Shown here in pieces: positions 8,314-16,721 of a stretch of 64,000 bases of DNA; the first letter of the stretch is position 1; every line of letters starts with the position of its first letter. Origin of the DNA: Haloglomus salinum (GTDB lineage Archaea; Halobacteriota; Halobacteria; Halobacteriales; Haloarculaceae); NCBI RefSeq assembly GCF_024298825.1, contig NZ_CP101153.1, positions 3,348,001 to 3,412,000 on the forward strand. The letters run 5' to 3'. The position numbers and the translations under genes were made by a program. The notes below the pieces were generated by a model, which saw only the letters and a program-made list of their open reading frames with translations, was not told the origin of the DNA and ran no database searches.

Positions 8314-8406
8314 GTCGGACTACGTCCGACTGCAAGCGGGACGGAGTCCCGCTCTGTCGCCGAAAATCGGAGATTTTCGAGATCACGAGAGAGCGGAGCT
8401 CTCTCG
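8314..8406. repeat. Four consecutive perfect triloop hairpins
   Basis: Four perfect inverted repeats, each with a 3-base loop closed by C-G: GTCGGAC-TAC-GTCCGAC (8314-8330), GCGGGAC-GGA-GTCCCGC (8336-8352), CGAAAATC-GGA-GATTTTCG (8361-8379), CGAGAGAGC-GGA-GCTCTCTCG (8386-8406). The stems differ completely in sequence but the apex C-GGA-G is constant in three of them; the first reads C-GTA-G on the other strand. All therefore fit C(GNA)G, a triloop known to be exceptionally stable in DNA. Confidence 0.9.
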
Positions 8407-8440
8407 GACGACGCGTCTCGGCCCTCGCGCGCTTAGAGAC

Positions 8441-8499
8441 GGCCGACGACAGCCCGGGGGCTCGCGGCATGAAGCCGCTCGCGGGGGCTGTCGTCGGCC
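8441..8499. repeat. Long inverted repeat, 15-bp perfect outer stem
   Basis: GGCCGACGACAGCCC (8441-8455) pairs exactly with GGGCTGTCGTCGGCC (8485-8499). An inner stem GCGGC/GCCGC (8464-8468 and 8474-8478) closes on the loop ATGAA. It sits 61 bases downstream of the SDR gene that ends at 8561 and could be its transcription terminator or a structured RNA. Confidence 0.85.
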
Positions 8500-8560
8500 G
8501 CCAGCGCGCGCCGGTTGGACTGACGTGGGTCGGGTCGCTTCGTAGCTTGTTGCGCCGTCG

Positions 8561-9364
8561 CTACGTGCTCCGGAGACTCCCACCGTCCACGGGCAGCGCG
8601 GTCCCGTTCACGTACGACGACGCCGGGCTGGAGAGCCAGGCCACCGCCTCGCCCAGCTCCTCGGGCCGACCCATCCGCTCGAGGGGGATGCCCTCGCTCC
8701 AGGACTCGCGGCCCTCGTCGTAGTCGGCGAACTCGCCACGCTCGACGGATTGCTCGATGAGGTCGCCGATGCGGTCCGTCTCGTGGGCGCCCGGGAGGAC
8801 CGCGTTCACCCGGACCTCGGGTGCGAACTCGCGGGCCTGGGTCTTCATCAGGCCGATGACCGCCCGCCGGACGCTGTTCGAGAGGACGAGGCCGTCGATG
8901 ACCTCCTGCACGGAGCGGGAGGTGATGTTGACGATGGTGCTGGCGTCGACAGCGTCCGTCGCGGCCTCTGCGAGGTGCGGGTACGCCGCCCGTGTCGTCC
9001 AGACCGCGGACATGACGAGCAGGTCGTACGCGCGATACCAGTCGCCGTCGTCGGTGTCGAGGAACGGCCCCGACGGCGGGCCACCGGCCGAGGTCACGAC
9101 GTGGTCGAGGCGGCCGAACTCGTCGACGGTACGCTCGACGAACCCCTCGACGGCCTCCTTCTCGGTGATGTCTGCCTCTACCGCGAGCACGTCGCCGTCC
9201 CCGGCCGCGCGCAACGCCTCACGGGCGTCGTCGAGGTGGTCCGCCGTCCGGCCACAGACCGCCACGTCAGCGCCCGCCGCAGCGAGGGCGAGGGCGCTCG
9301 CGCGCCCGAGGCCGGCGCTCCCTGCGGTCACCAGTGCTGCGTTCCCATCGAGTGCGAGGTCCAT
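8561..9364 (-). CDS. SDR-family protein lacking the catalytic Tyr-Lys pair
   Basis: 267-residue Rossmann-fold short-chain dehydrogenase homologue. The N-terminal nucleotide motif is TAGSAGLG (usual TGxxxGxG with Gly replaced by Ala), the NAG-like segment is TSAGG, and the C-terminus has the family's VNGTALPVDGG. Where active members have YxxxK, this one reads SNSVR (Tyr to Ser, Lys to Arg), although the preceding Ser (NITSRS) is kept. The hydride-transfer chemistry of classical SDRs is therefore doubtful; an atypical active site or a binding role is possible. Start at ATG 9364 (MDLALDGNAALVTA) is standard for the family. Usually annotated as SDR oxidoreductase. Confidence 0.8.
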   Translation of the reverse strand: MDLALDGNAALVTAGSAGLGRASALALAAAGADVAVCGRTADHLDDAREALRAAGDGDVLAVEADITEKEAVEGFVERTVDEFGRLDHVVTSAGGPPSGPFLDTDDGDWYRAYDLLVMSAVWTTRAAYPHLAEAATDAVDASTIVNITSRSVQEVIDGLVLSNSVRRAVIGLMKTQAREFAPEVRVNAVLPGAHETDRIGDLIEQSVERGEFADYDEGRESWSEGIPLERMGRPEELGEAVAWLSSPASSYVNGTALPVDGGSLRST

Positions 9365-9409
9365 GCCGGCGGGTGGTGCGGCGGCGCGGTAAAGGTTCCC
9401 TGTCGTCGG

Positions 9410-10699
9410 CTACGCACGCTCGACGCCGTGGAAGGTGACCAGCAGCCCGCCGGCCTCGCTCTCCCCGAGTTCGACGGCCCAGTCGTGGGCCTCGGCGATC
9501 TCCTTGACGATGAACAGGCCCAGGCCCGTGCCGTCACTCTGGGTGCTGTACCCCGCGTCGAGCGCCTGCTCGAGGAGGTCGGAGTCCATGCCCGGCCCGT
9601 CGTCGGCGACGTGGAGGCGGTCGTCGTCGAGCCAGACGCGAACGGTGACGGTCGCGGACACGCCCCCGTCGCTCGCGGTGACCGACTGGGTGCCCTCGCT
9701 GGTTCCGTGCTCGACGGCGTTCCGGTAGAGGTTCTCGAAGACGTGGAGGAGTCGGGTGTGGTCCGACCGGATGCGCCCGAGGTCGCCGAGCTCGAGCTCG
9801 GCGTCGCCGGTCGGGACGTGGCGCCACGCCTCCAGCGCCACGCGCTCGACATCGACACCCTCCGGGTCCTCGATGGTCTGACTGCCGCGGGCCAGCACCA
9901 GCATCTCCTCGATGATCTCGTCCATCCGGTCCAGCGCCTCCTCGATGTCCGCTGCGTGAGGGACCTCCGTCTCGTCCCGTGCGATGTCGAGGTATCCCTG
10001 CGCGATACCCAGCGGGTTCCGGAGGTCGTGGCTCACGATGCTGGCGAACGCCTCGAGGTGTTCGTTGCGCCGCTCCAGCTCTCGCCGCCGCCGCTGTCGC
10101 TCCGTGATATCCGTGTAGATGAGGTAGCCGCTGGTCACCTCCTCACCCTGGAGGGCGCCGATGCCCCGGAGACGGAACACGCGCTGCTCGTCCTCGCTGT
10201 CGCTTGCGAGCTGGCCGGTCACCTCGACGTCGAGGGTCTCACCGGCCCGGAGCTCGTTCAGGAGGTCGGTCAGCTCGTCGGTATCGTGGGGCGGGACCGG
10301 CAGCTCCGTCAGCAGCGACCCGACGGCCGTCGTCGAGTTGACGCCGAACGCGTCGGCGAAGCGACCGTTCGTCCGGCGCACCACCGAGCCCTCGTCGGTG
10401 AAGGCCACCTCGACGGCCGGGTCGACCGCGTTCTCGAACAGCGAGGGCGCATCCGTGGCCGAGCGGTCGAGCCGGCGGACCCGGAGCCGGTTGCGCAACG
10501 CCCGGGCGGCAAGCGACAGTGGCGACTCGTGTGTCGAGGCGATGTGGTCACACACCTCCAGCGCCTCGTCGACGGCGTAGTCGCTTTGCTGGCCGAGGTC
10601 CACAGCCACGACCGCCTCCTCGACCACCTCTCGTGCCCGCCGGTAGCCGACCGTCTCGCTCAGCCCGGTCACCAGTTCGCCGAAGTCGACCCTGCTCAT
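9410..10699 (-). CDS. PAS-domain sensor histidine kinase
   Basis: 429-residue cytoplasmic two-component kinase without membrane segments. Residues 1-95 are helical; a PAS domain follows (about 85-200, ending LIYTDITERQRRRRELERRN); the HisKA domain carries the phospho-acceptor His in SIVSHDLRNPLG; the ATPase domain has N box NLYRNAVEHG, G1 DDGPGM and G2 GTGLGLFIV. All catalytic boxes are intact. Its ATGA start overlaps the stop of the FIST-domain gene by 4 bases, so the two are translationally coupled and probably form one signalling unit. No response regulator is adjacent, as is common in haloarchaea. Confidence 0.93.
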   Translation of the reverse strand: MSRVDFGELVTGLSETVGYRRAREVVEEAVVAVDLGQQSDYAVDEALEVCDHIASTHESPLSLAARALRNRLRVRRLDRSATDAPSLFENAVDPAVEVAFTDEGSVVRRTNGRFADAFGVNSTTAVGSLLTELPVPPHDTDELTDLLNELRAGETLDVEVTGQLASDSEDEQRVFRLRGIGALQGEEVTSGYLIYTDITERQRRRRELERRNEHLEAFASIVSHDLRNPLGIAQGYLDIARDETEVPHAADIEEALDRMDEIIEEMLVLARGSQTIEDPEGVDVERVALEAWRHVPTGDAELELGDLGRIRSDHTRLLHVFENLYRNAVEHGTSEGTQSVTASDGGVSATVTVRVWLDDDRLHVADDGPGMDSDLLEQALDAGYSTQSDGTGLGLFIVKEIAEAHDWAVELGESEAGGLLVTFHGVERA

Positions 10700-11898
10700 C
10701 GTGGGAGGAGGTAGATGACCGTGGTCGTGTTGTGATAGCCACTCAACTGGTCGCGGTCCATCGCGATCTCGCCGTACGTCTCGAACCCGAGCAACGGGCT
10801 GTCGAGTTCGTCAGCCATCGCGTCGACCGCGGCGGAGAACCCGTCACCGAGGGCGGTCGACCGGCAGATGCAGTCGAACACGAGCGCGCCGGCCGCCTCG
10901 CCGTCGAGCGACTCGCGCGCCTCCCGGGCTGCCCGGCGCGCCGACGCTATCTGGGCCTCCCGGGACCCCGCTGTCACCCGGAGGACCACCCCCTCGGGCA
11001 TCGAACAGGCGAACCGGAGCGACCCCCCGGGGGCGGTCGTGAGCCCCGGCCAGCGGATTTTCAGCCCGTCCCCGGTCACGAGGCCGAACGCGTAGTTCGT
11101 GAGCGCCATCGAGAGGTCCTCGCTGCCGGCCTCGAACGCGTCCACGTCGATACCGTCATCGGCTGCGCGCTCGCGAATCTGCTCGCGCCACACCTCGAAC
11201 GCCGGCTCGCCGTCGAGTTCGTGGACCACCGGTCCCTCGCTCTCGGTCACCCGAAGCGGCGGCGAGATGGGGCTGTGGCCGTGTGCGACGCTGACGACGG
11301 GCGCGGTGCGTGACTCGACCAGTCCCAGCGCGACCCCGTCGGTCGTCACCGCGTCGTCGGCGATCACGTACGTCGCCTCCAGTTCGAGGTCGTCACCGGC
11401 CGACCCGCCTGCGATACGGACGTCCGGCCCCAGCTCGACCTTGCTCGCCAGCGTCACCTCCTCGCCCTTCCCGGCCAGCCCGTCGTGGAGGTTGAGCACC
11501 GAGCGGTGCGGGTGTGTCGTCGGGTCGGACGGGCTGTTCGGGAACCCCGCAATCGCCTCTCTGACGGCTGCCTCCTCGTCGTCACTCACGCCGTGGCCCA
11601 GCCCCGTGTGGAGCCGGTGGGTGTCACCCATCGAGAGCGCGACCCCCACGGACCCCGACGCCCACGTTCGGTGCGTGAACTCGCCGGCGGACGTACAGCC
11701 GAGCAGCGGTGCCTCCGTGGCTTCGCGAACGGTCGCCGCCACCACCTCCGGGTCGTACACCGGGGACGCGACCACGACGGCGAAAGACGCGTCGCCCGGT
11801 TCCACATCGATACCGTCGACAGCACGGCTCAATGCCCTCCGGGCCGCCACCTGCCCGTCGTCGCCGTTGGCCAGTCCCACCACGAACTGGTCGCTCAT
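10696..11898 (-). CDS. FIST sensor-domain protein
   Basis: 400-residue cytoplasmic protein with the FIST N and FIST C domains (LLGCTSAGEFTHR near residue 65; VLNLHDGL, RIAGGSAGDD; C-terminal GALVFDCICRSTALGDGF and SPLLGFETYGEIA). FIST proteins are thought to bind small ligands such as amino acids and signal through partner kinases. It is coupled by a 4-base overlap to the downstream histidine kinase, supporting that role. The start at ATG 11898 is preferred to the ATG 12 codons upstream because a TATA-like AGTTATTC lies 28 bases before it, giving a leaderless transcript. Confidence 0.88.
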   Translation of the reverse strand: MSDQFVVGLANGDDGQVAARRALSRAVDGIDVEPGDASFAVVVASPVYDPEVVAATVREATEAPLLGCTSAGEFTHRTWASGSVGVALSMGDTHRLHTGLGHGVSDDEEAAVREAIAGFPNSPSDPTTHPHRSVLNLHDGLAGKGEEVTLASKVELGPDVRIAGGSAGDDLELEATYVIADDAVTTDGVALGLVESRTAPVVSVAHGHSPISPPLRVTESEGPVVHELDGEPAFEVWREQIRERAADDGIDVDAFEAGSEDLSMALTNYAFGLVTGDGLKIRWPGLTTAPGGSLRFACSMPEGVVLRVTAGSREAQIASARRAAREARESLDGEAAGALVFDCICRSTALGDGFSAAVDAMADELDSPLLGFETYGEIAMDRDQLSGYHNTTTVIYLLPR

Positions 11899-11922
11899 CT
11901 GCTCCGATGTTAACGTGGCACC

Positions 11923-11930
11923 GAATAACT
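11923..11930 (-). promoter_or_regulatory. TATA box of the FIST-kinase operon
   Basis: AGTTATTC on the minus strand, centred about 28 bases before the ATG at 11898; it decides the start of the FIST gene. Confidence 0.45.
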
Positions 11931-11981
11931 CCACCGGCGGTTTACAGCCTCTGAGAGAACCTTCCGAAACCAGTTTCGGCC

Positions 11982-12449
11982 TCAGGACCGGCGGACCGTA
12001 ACCTGTCCACTACCGGTGACGGCGACGGTGATGTCCGTCCGGACCTGCCGGCCCTGCACGGCGTCGCCCGCGGCGTCGCCGACGAGCTTCATCAGCTCCG
12101 GCGCGGTGCGGGTCACCTTGACCCCGGCGTCGTCGCAGGCGGAGTAGACCCGGTTGGGAACGTCGTAGAGGTCGGTCCCGGCCTCGACGGTGACACGGAC
12201 GGGCGCGTCGAGTGTCTCGGCGAACGCGACCGTCTCTTTGGCTTTGGCGACGTTCTCGCGGGCGCTGGCCTCGACGGAGGAGACGTTCGCTCGTGAGGTC
12301 CCCAGCTCCTCCGCGATGTCGGCCTGTGCGATGCCTCGCTCGCGGTAGACCAGTACCTCCGCCTGTCGGCGCGTGAGGACACTCGTTTCCGGGTCGAACC
12401 CGACCTCGCCGAGTATCCCGTCGACGTCGGGAAGGCCGTCGTCGCTCAC
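11982..12449 (-). CDS. Tfx-family DNA-binding regulator
   Basis: 155-residue transcriptional regulator homologous to Tfx of methanogens. The N-terminal helix-turn-helix is LTRRQAEVLVYRERGIAQADIAEELGTSRANVSSVEASARENVAKAKET (residues about 21-70, split here only by description), followed by an alpha/beta domain with DLYDVPNRVYSACDDAGVKV and ending QVTVRRS. It starts at a GTG (12447-12449) one base after the stop of the TRAM gene, so the two are coupled. The target in haloarchaea is not known; in methanogens Tfx binds the promoter of the molybdenum formylmethanofuran dehydrogenase operon. Confidence 0.85.
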   Translation of the reverse strand: MSDDGLPDVDGILGEVGFDPETSVLTRRQAEVLVYRERGIAQADIAEELGTSRANVSSVEASARENVAKAKETVAFAETLDAPVRVTVEAGTDLYDVPNRVYSACDDAGVKVTRTAPELMKLVGDAAGDAVQGRQVRTDITVAVTGSGQVTVRRS

Positions 12450-12450
12450 G

Positions 12451-12963
12451 TCAGTCGTCCTTGCCCCAGAAGTTGTCACGGCTGCCCAGCCGCTCACGCT
12501 TGGCGCGCCGGTTGCTCTCCCCGTCGGCCTCTCCGTCGGCCTCCTCGTCAGCCTCCGCATCCTGGGACGCGGGGTCGGCCTCGTCGAGGTCGCGTCCCTC
12601 GTCGTCGCCCTCGTCGTCCTCGTCGTCCTCCATCGGGAGACGTTCGACCTCCTCGGCCCAGGCGAGGCTGGAACGGACGGTGTCGATGCGGACCTTCGCC
12701 CGCGCGTCCGGGAGCACGCCGTCGACCAGAACGATGAACCCGTCCTCCGTGCGGCCGACGCCGGCGCCGCTCTCGTGGATGTCCTCGACGGTGACGACGA
12801 TCTCCTCACCGGGCTTGACCGGCTGGGACTTCAGGTCGCGGATCGGCTGATTGTAGTGCTGACACCACTCGGCGCCACCCCGGTCGCCGTAGTGCTGACA
12901 GCCCATCCCCTCGATACGCTCCGAGAAACTGGGGCAATCGTCCGCGAGTGGGCAGTCCGACAT
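12451..12963 (-). CDS. TRAM-domain protein with N-terminal Cys cluster
   Basis: 170-residue protein. Residues 1-40 contain five Cys and two His (CPLADDCPSF, GCQHYGDRG, WCQHYN), likely a metal site; residues about 50-110 form a TRAM RNA-binding domain (GEEIVVTVEDIHESGAGVGRTEDGFIVLVDG); the C-terminal 60 residues are highly acidic and probably disordered, ending in a basic RRAKRERLGSRDNFWGK patch. Small TRAM proteins act as RNA chaperone-like factors in archaea. First gene of a two-gene unit with Tfx. Confidence 0.82.
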   Translation of the reverse strand: MSDCPLADDCPSFSERIEGMGCQHYGDRGGAEWCQHYNQPIRDLKSQPVKPGEEIVVTVEDIHESGAGVGRTEDGFIVLVDGVLPDARAKVRIDTVRSSLAWAEEVERLPMEDDEDDEGDDEGRDLDEADPASQDAEADEEADGEADGESNRRAKRERLGSRDNFWGKDD

Positions 12964-13063
12964 ACACGATGGGTTTGCCGGGACGGGTTATAACGGTCCC
13001 GGGTGGACCGCTCGTCCGTCACAGCGACCCACAGCGGAAGCCTCGGGGAGCCGCGGAGCGACC

Positions 13064-13681
13064 TCACAGCGAACCGCAGAACGACGCGACGAGCTGCTCC
13101 CCGGCGTCCGTCAGAATCGACTCGGGGTGGAACTGCACGCCCGCGTGCGGTCGCTCCCGGTGCCGGACTCCCATCACCACCCGCCGCTCGTCATCGGTCC
13201 ACGCGGTCTCGACCAGCGAATCGGGCAGTTCCCCACGCTCCACCGCCAGCGAGTGATACCGCCCCACGTCGAATCGGTCCGGCAGTCCCGCGAACACGCC
13301 GGAACCGTCGTGACGAACGGTCGAGGGCTTGCCGTGGACGACCTCCGGGGCGTGGCCCACCTCGGCGCCGTGTGCGGCACATAGCGCCTGATGGCCGAGA
13401 CAGACGCCGAGTGTCGGGTACGAGAGGTCACGGAACACCGGAATCGAGACGCCCGCCTCCGCCGGCGTCCCCGGTCCCGGCGAGACGACGATGCCGTCCG
13501 GGTCCAGTGCCCGGATGTCGTCGGTGTCGACCGCGTCGTTCCGACGGACCACCACGTCCGCGTGCGTCCCGACGTACTGGACGAGGTTGTACGCGAAGGA
13601 GTCGTAGTTGTCCACCACGAGCACCGTGGGACACGACCTGTCAGCCGCGGACCAGTCCCGGGCGTCGGCATCCGCGCTCAA
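13064..13681 (-). CDS. Anthranilate/aminodeoxychorismate synthase glutamine amidotransferase subunit
   Basis: 205-residue class I glutamine amidotransferase that supplies ammonia to the chorismate-binding partner encoded just upstream. The catalytic triad is visible: Cys in [10 protein letters not shown], His and Glu in [10 protein letters not shown]; the oxyanion region is VVSPGPGTP. Its start overlaps the stop of the large-subunit gene by 4 bases (ATGA). Whether it serves tryptophan (TrpG) or folate (PabA) synthesis cannot be decided here because no other trp gene or aminodeoxychorismate lyase is next to it. Confidence 0.9.
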   Translation of the reverse strand: MSADADARDWSAADRSCPTVLVVDNYDSFAYNLVQYVGTHADVVVRRNDAVDTDDIRALDPDGIVVSPGPGTPAEAGVSIPVFRDLSYPTLGVCLGHQALCAAHGAEVGHAPEVVHGKPSTVRHDGSGVFAGLPDRFDVGRYHSLAVERGELPDSLVETAWTDDERRVVMGVRHRERPHAGVQFHPESILTDAGEQLVASFCGSL

Positions 13682-15252
13682 TCCGCCGACACCTCCTCGA
13701 CCGCGAGGTCCGCGTCGGCCAGCGCCTCGTCCACGGCGGTCACCAGGGCCCGGCCCTTGTCCAGCGTCTCGTCGTACTCGGCGTCCGGGTCCGAATCGTG
13801 GACGATGCCCGCACCCACCCGGAGCCCGTACTCCTCGCCCGTGCGTACGAGCGTCCGGATGACGATGTTGCAGGTCGCGCGCCCGTCGAAGCCGAAGATG
13901 CCGACGCTCCCCGTGTAGGGCCCCCGCCGCGTGGCCTCGACCTCGTCGATGAGCGCCATCGTCTTCGGCTTCGGCGCGCCCGTAATGGTGCCGCCCGGGA
14001 ACGTCGCGGCGAGCGCGTCGGCCACGTCGTACCCCTCGCGGAGTCGCCCCTCGACCAGCGAGACGAGATGCATCACCTCGGCGTAGCGGTCGACGCGGCG
14101 GTACTCTCGCACGTCGACGGACCCGTACTCGGAGACCTTCCCGAGGTCGTTCCGTTCGAGGTCGACCAGCATCGCGTGCTCGGCACGCTCCTTCTCGTCG
14201 CCGGTGAGGTTACGTTCCAGTTCGCGGTCCTCGGCGTCGGTCTCCCCGCGCGGCCGCGTGCCGGCGATTGGCTCGGTGAGCAGGCGGCTGCCGTCGCCCG
14301 CCGGGGCCGGCGCCACGTCGAGCAGCAGTTCGGGCGATGCGCTCACCAGGTCGGCGCCCGGGAACTCCAGCAGCGAGGAGTACGGCGCCGGGTTCACGCG
14401 TCGGAGCGCGGCGTAGGCCTCGACGGGATGGACGGCGGCGGGCGCGACCAGTCGCTGGGAGACGTTGGCCTGGAAGGTGTCGCCGTCGCGGACGTGGCGC
14501 TTGATGCGCCGGACGCGCTGCTGGAAGGCCGCACGGCCGCACTCGCTCTCGAAGGTCGCGTGCTCGGCGCGCACGGGTGCCGGGCCCACCGAGGGGTCGC
14601 CGTGCTCGATGCGCTCGACGAGATTCACCGCGCGTTCCCGGCCGCGTTCGTACGCGGCGCTCGCGTCCGCGTGAGTGTCCAGCCGTGGGCACGCGGTCAC
14701 GCGGAGGGTCGTCCGTTCACCGCGGGGCGCCTCCCAGGCCGCCGCACGGTCGAAGACGGCCAGCTGCATCCGGGGCAGTCCCCGCTCTTCGGTCGTCGTC
14801 TCGGGCAGCGACTCCAGTTCCCGGGCCACGTCGTAGGAGAGCCAGCCGACCGCGCCGCAGGGGTACGGCACGTCGCAGTCGCCACGGGCGAGCGTCTCGG
14901 CGTCGAGTACCGACCGAAGTGTCTCGAGTGTCGGGGAGTCCGGCGGGTCGAACGGCCCCGGCGGGTCGTCGTCGCTGGTGTCGTCACGCTGCTGTCCGTC
15001 GTCACGCGGTTGGACCGTCATCGCGTCCGGGCCCACCTGCACGCGTGTCACGGGGTCGACGGCGAAGTAGCCCCAGCCGTCCTGCCCGCCGGTGGTCTCG
15101 AGGTAGACGCCGCCCGGGCCGTCGCGGGCCCGGCGGTAGGCGTCGAAGGGGTCGGCCACCGTGGCCCGGACCTCGACCGGGACGCGAGCGTGGGCGGGCG
15201 CCGAGCGGGCGACCCGCTCGAACGCCGCCCGGTCGGTGACGACGGTCGTCAT
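13678..15252 (-). CDS. Anthranilate/aminodeoxychorismate synthase component I
   Basis: 524-residue chorismate-utilising enzyme of the TrpE/PabB family. The N-terminal domain (1-190) is followed by the catalytic core with [47 protein letters not shown] and [15 protein letters not shown]. Together with the amidotransferase it aminates chorismate to anthranilate or 4-amino-4-deoxychorismate. PIAGTRPRG has Ala where classical PabB has the catalytic Lys (PIKGTRPR), which leans towards TrpE-like chemistry, but many archaeal PabB lack that Lys, so the assignment is open. Divergent from the DUF1810 gene. Confidence 0.88.
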   Translation of the reverse strand: MTTVVTDRAAFERVARSAPAHARVPVEVRATVADPFDAYRRARDGPGGVYLETTGGQDGWGYFAVDPVTRVQVGPDAMTVQPRDDGQQRDDTSDDDPPGPFDPPDSPTLETLRSVLDAETLARGDCDVPYPCGAVGWLSYDVARELESLPETTTEERGLPRMQLAVFDRAAAWEAPRGERTTLRVTACPRLDTHADASAAYERGRERAVNLVERIEHGDPSVGPAPVRAEHATFESECGRAAFQQRVRRIKRHVRDGDTFQANVSQRLVAPAAVHPVEAYAALRRVNPAPYSSLLEFPGADLVSASPELLLDVAPAPAGDGSRLLTEPIAGTRPRGETDAEDRELERNLTGDEKERAEHAMLVDLERNDLGKVSEYGSVDVREYRRVDRYAEVMHLVSLVEGRLREGYDVADALAATFPGGTITGAPKPKTMALIDEVEATRRGPYTGSVGIFGFDGRATCNIVIRTLVRTGEEYGLRVGAGIVHDSDPDAEYDETLDKGRALVTAVDEALADADLAVEEVSAD

Positions 15253-15378
15253 TGGGTGGTCGGTAGCGACCGGTGGCTAACCGTCTTGCGGTCCCCACAG
15301 CGGGGCTGTCGGGTGTGTCGCTCTCGGGGCTCGGCAGCAGGATTATGGCCGTCGGCCGTCGAGTGGGCCCCAGAAAGC

Positions 15379-15816
15379 ATGGCGGACGACGACGACCCGC
15401 ACGACCTGCAGCGCTTCGTCGAGGCACAGGACTCGGTCAAGGAGACGGTCGAGCGTGAACTGCGGGCGGGTCACAAGCGGAATCACTGGATCTGGTTCGT
15501 CTTCCCGCAGGTCGCCGGCCTCGGCAGCAGCCCCACGACGCGGCGCTACGCCATCTCGTCGCGGGCGGAGGCCGAGGCCTACCTCGAACACCCGGTGCTG
15601 GGCCGGCGCCTTCGCGAGTGGACGGAGCTAGTCAACGATGTCGAGGGGCGCTCGGCGAACGAGATATTCGACCACCCGGACGACCTGAAGTTCTGCTCGT
15701 CGATGACGCTGTTCGAGGCGGTCGCGGACGACCCGGAGCCGTTCAGGACGGCCATCGAACGGTACTACGACGGCGAGCGGGACTCCAAAACGCTCGCGTT
15801 CCTCGAGGACGACTGA
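15379..15816 (+). CDS. DUF1810 family protein
   Basis: 145-residue soluble protein of the DUF1810 (formerly calpastatin-like) family. Typical marks are DLQRFVEAQ near the N-terminus, the KRNHWIWFVFPQVAGLG segment, ISSRAEAEAYLEHPVLG and DDLKFCSSMTLFE, with the final RDSKTLAFL. The family is found in bacteria and haloarchaea, structure helical, function unknown. Start ATG 15379. Stands alone between divergent and convergent neighbours. Confidence 0.88.
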   Translation: MADDDDPHDLQRFVEAQDSVKETVERELRAGHKRNHWIWFVFPQVAGLGSSPTTRRYAISSRAEAEAYLEHPVLGRRLREWTELVNDVEGRSANEIFDHPDDLKFCSSMTLFEAVADDPEPFRTAIERYYDGERDSKTLAFLEDD

Positions 15817-15845
15817 CCCCGGCCGCGGTCGGGCGGCCGCCCGGC

Positions 15846-16610
15846 TCACTCCGACTCCGTCCCGGCCAGCGCCCCGTCCAGCCCCGGAACCGGCTCGTAC
15901 TCGGTTTCGCAGGGCTTGCCGTCGGCGTACTCGAAGACGGCGCCCTCCGGGCCGATGCGGAGGAGCGACGAGGACTGGGTGCCGAAGCCGTCACCGTGGA
16001 TGCAGCGCCCGTACTCGTGGTCGCCGAGGACGGCCCGGGCCCGGTCGATGAACTCGCGGGCGTTCTCTCCGGGCTCGGGGCGCAGTTCCTCGCGGACACG
16101 GTCGGTATCCTCGGCCTGCTGGAGGCCGACCTCCGGGCGGTTCTCGGGGACGAAGTAGCTCCCGTCCCAGCCGACGTTGACGACGGCGTGGATACCGGGG
16201 TCGAGGGTCCGGACAGCGAGACGACCCTCCCACGAGAGGAGGATGGCGGCGTTCGCGTCGGCGACGACGAGGTGGAACGGGTTGTAGCCGCCCTTCTCGA
16301 CCGTCCGCTCGACGAAGCGGGCGGCGTCCTCGGCCGTCTCGTGGCCGAGCGCGTCCTGTACCAGCAGTCCCCGGGAGCGCTCGCCGTCGCGGAGTGGTTT
16401 CCACCGGTTCGTGATGCCGACGAACAGGCCCGCCTCGTTGTATCCGATCCAGGTGCCACCCGCCTCCTCGTCGCGCGGGGCGACGTACCGCAGTGGCCCG
16501 TGGCGCACGGCTGGGGGACTGCTGGGCCGGCCGTCAGCCTCGTCTCGGTTCGCCGCGACCGTCACCGGCGCGTCCGCGAACGTCTGCCAGGCGAGGATGA
16601 GGGTACACAC
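15846..16610 (-). CDS. NRDE (TANGO2-like) family protein
   Basis: 254-residue protein of the NRDE/TANGO2 family, named for the N-terminal motif AANRDE seen here near residue 21. Family members begin Met-Cys, giving an N-terminal Cys after Met removal; this fixes the start at the GTG at 16608-16610, which reads (M)CTLILAWQTF. Other marks: GTWIGYNEAGLFVGITNRW, SRGLLVQDAL, GIHAVVNVG and the C-terminal TQSSSLLRI. Human TANGO2 is linked to lipid or haem handling; the archaeal role is unknown. Convergent with DUF1810, 29 bases apart. Confidence 0.87.
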   Translation of the reverse strand: MCTLILAWQTFADAPVTVAANRDEADGRPSSPPAVRHGPLRYVAPRDEEAGGTWIGYNEAGLFVGITNRWKPLRDGERSRGLLVQDALGHETAEDAARFVERTVEKGGYNPFHLVVADANAAILLSWEGRLAVRTLDPGIHAVVNVGWDGSYFVPENRPEVGLQQAEDTDRVREELRPEPGENAREFIDRARAVLGDHEYGRCIHGDGFGTQSSSLLRIGPEGAVFEYADGKPCETEYEPVPGLDGALAGTESE

Positions 16611-16721
16611 GCCGTGCCGTAGGCCACCTGGTCGCATAAATCCGCGTGGCGGTCGGCGCGTCGGGGACCACTTCCACCGTGCGGCGAACGGTAATACGGG
16701 GGGCCGCACCACCGTGCCCGC

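Larger units (their letters stand above)
8063..8560. other. Gene-free stretch carrying a hairpin array
   Basis: 498 bases separate the starts/ends of two minus-strand genes. I see no credible coding region in either strand. The half nearer the dehydrogenase gene (8314-8499) is a run of perfect inverted repeats described separately; the part at 8063-8310 has no clear structure. Confidence 0.6.

Noticed and set aside
8122-8560. Plus-strand frames through the hairpin region
   Set aside because: They read through the inverted repeats, have no family character and no promoter-start pair.
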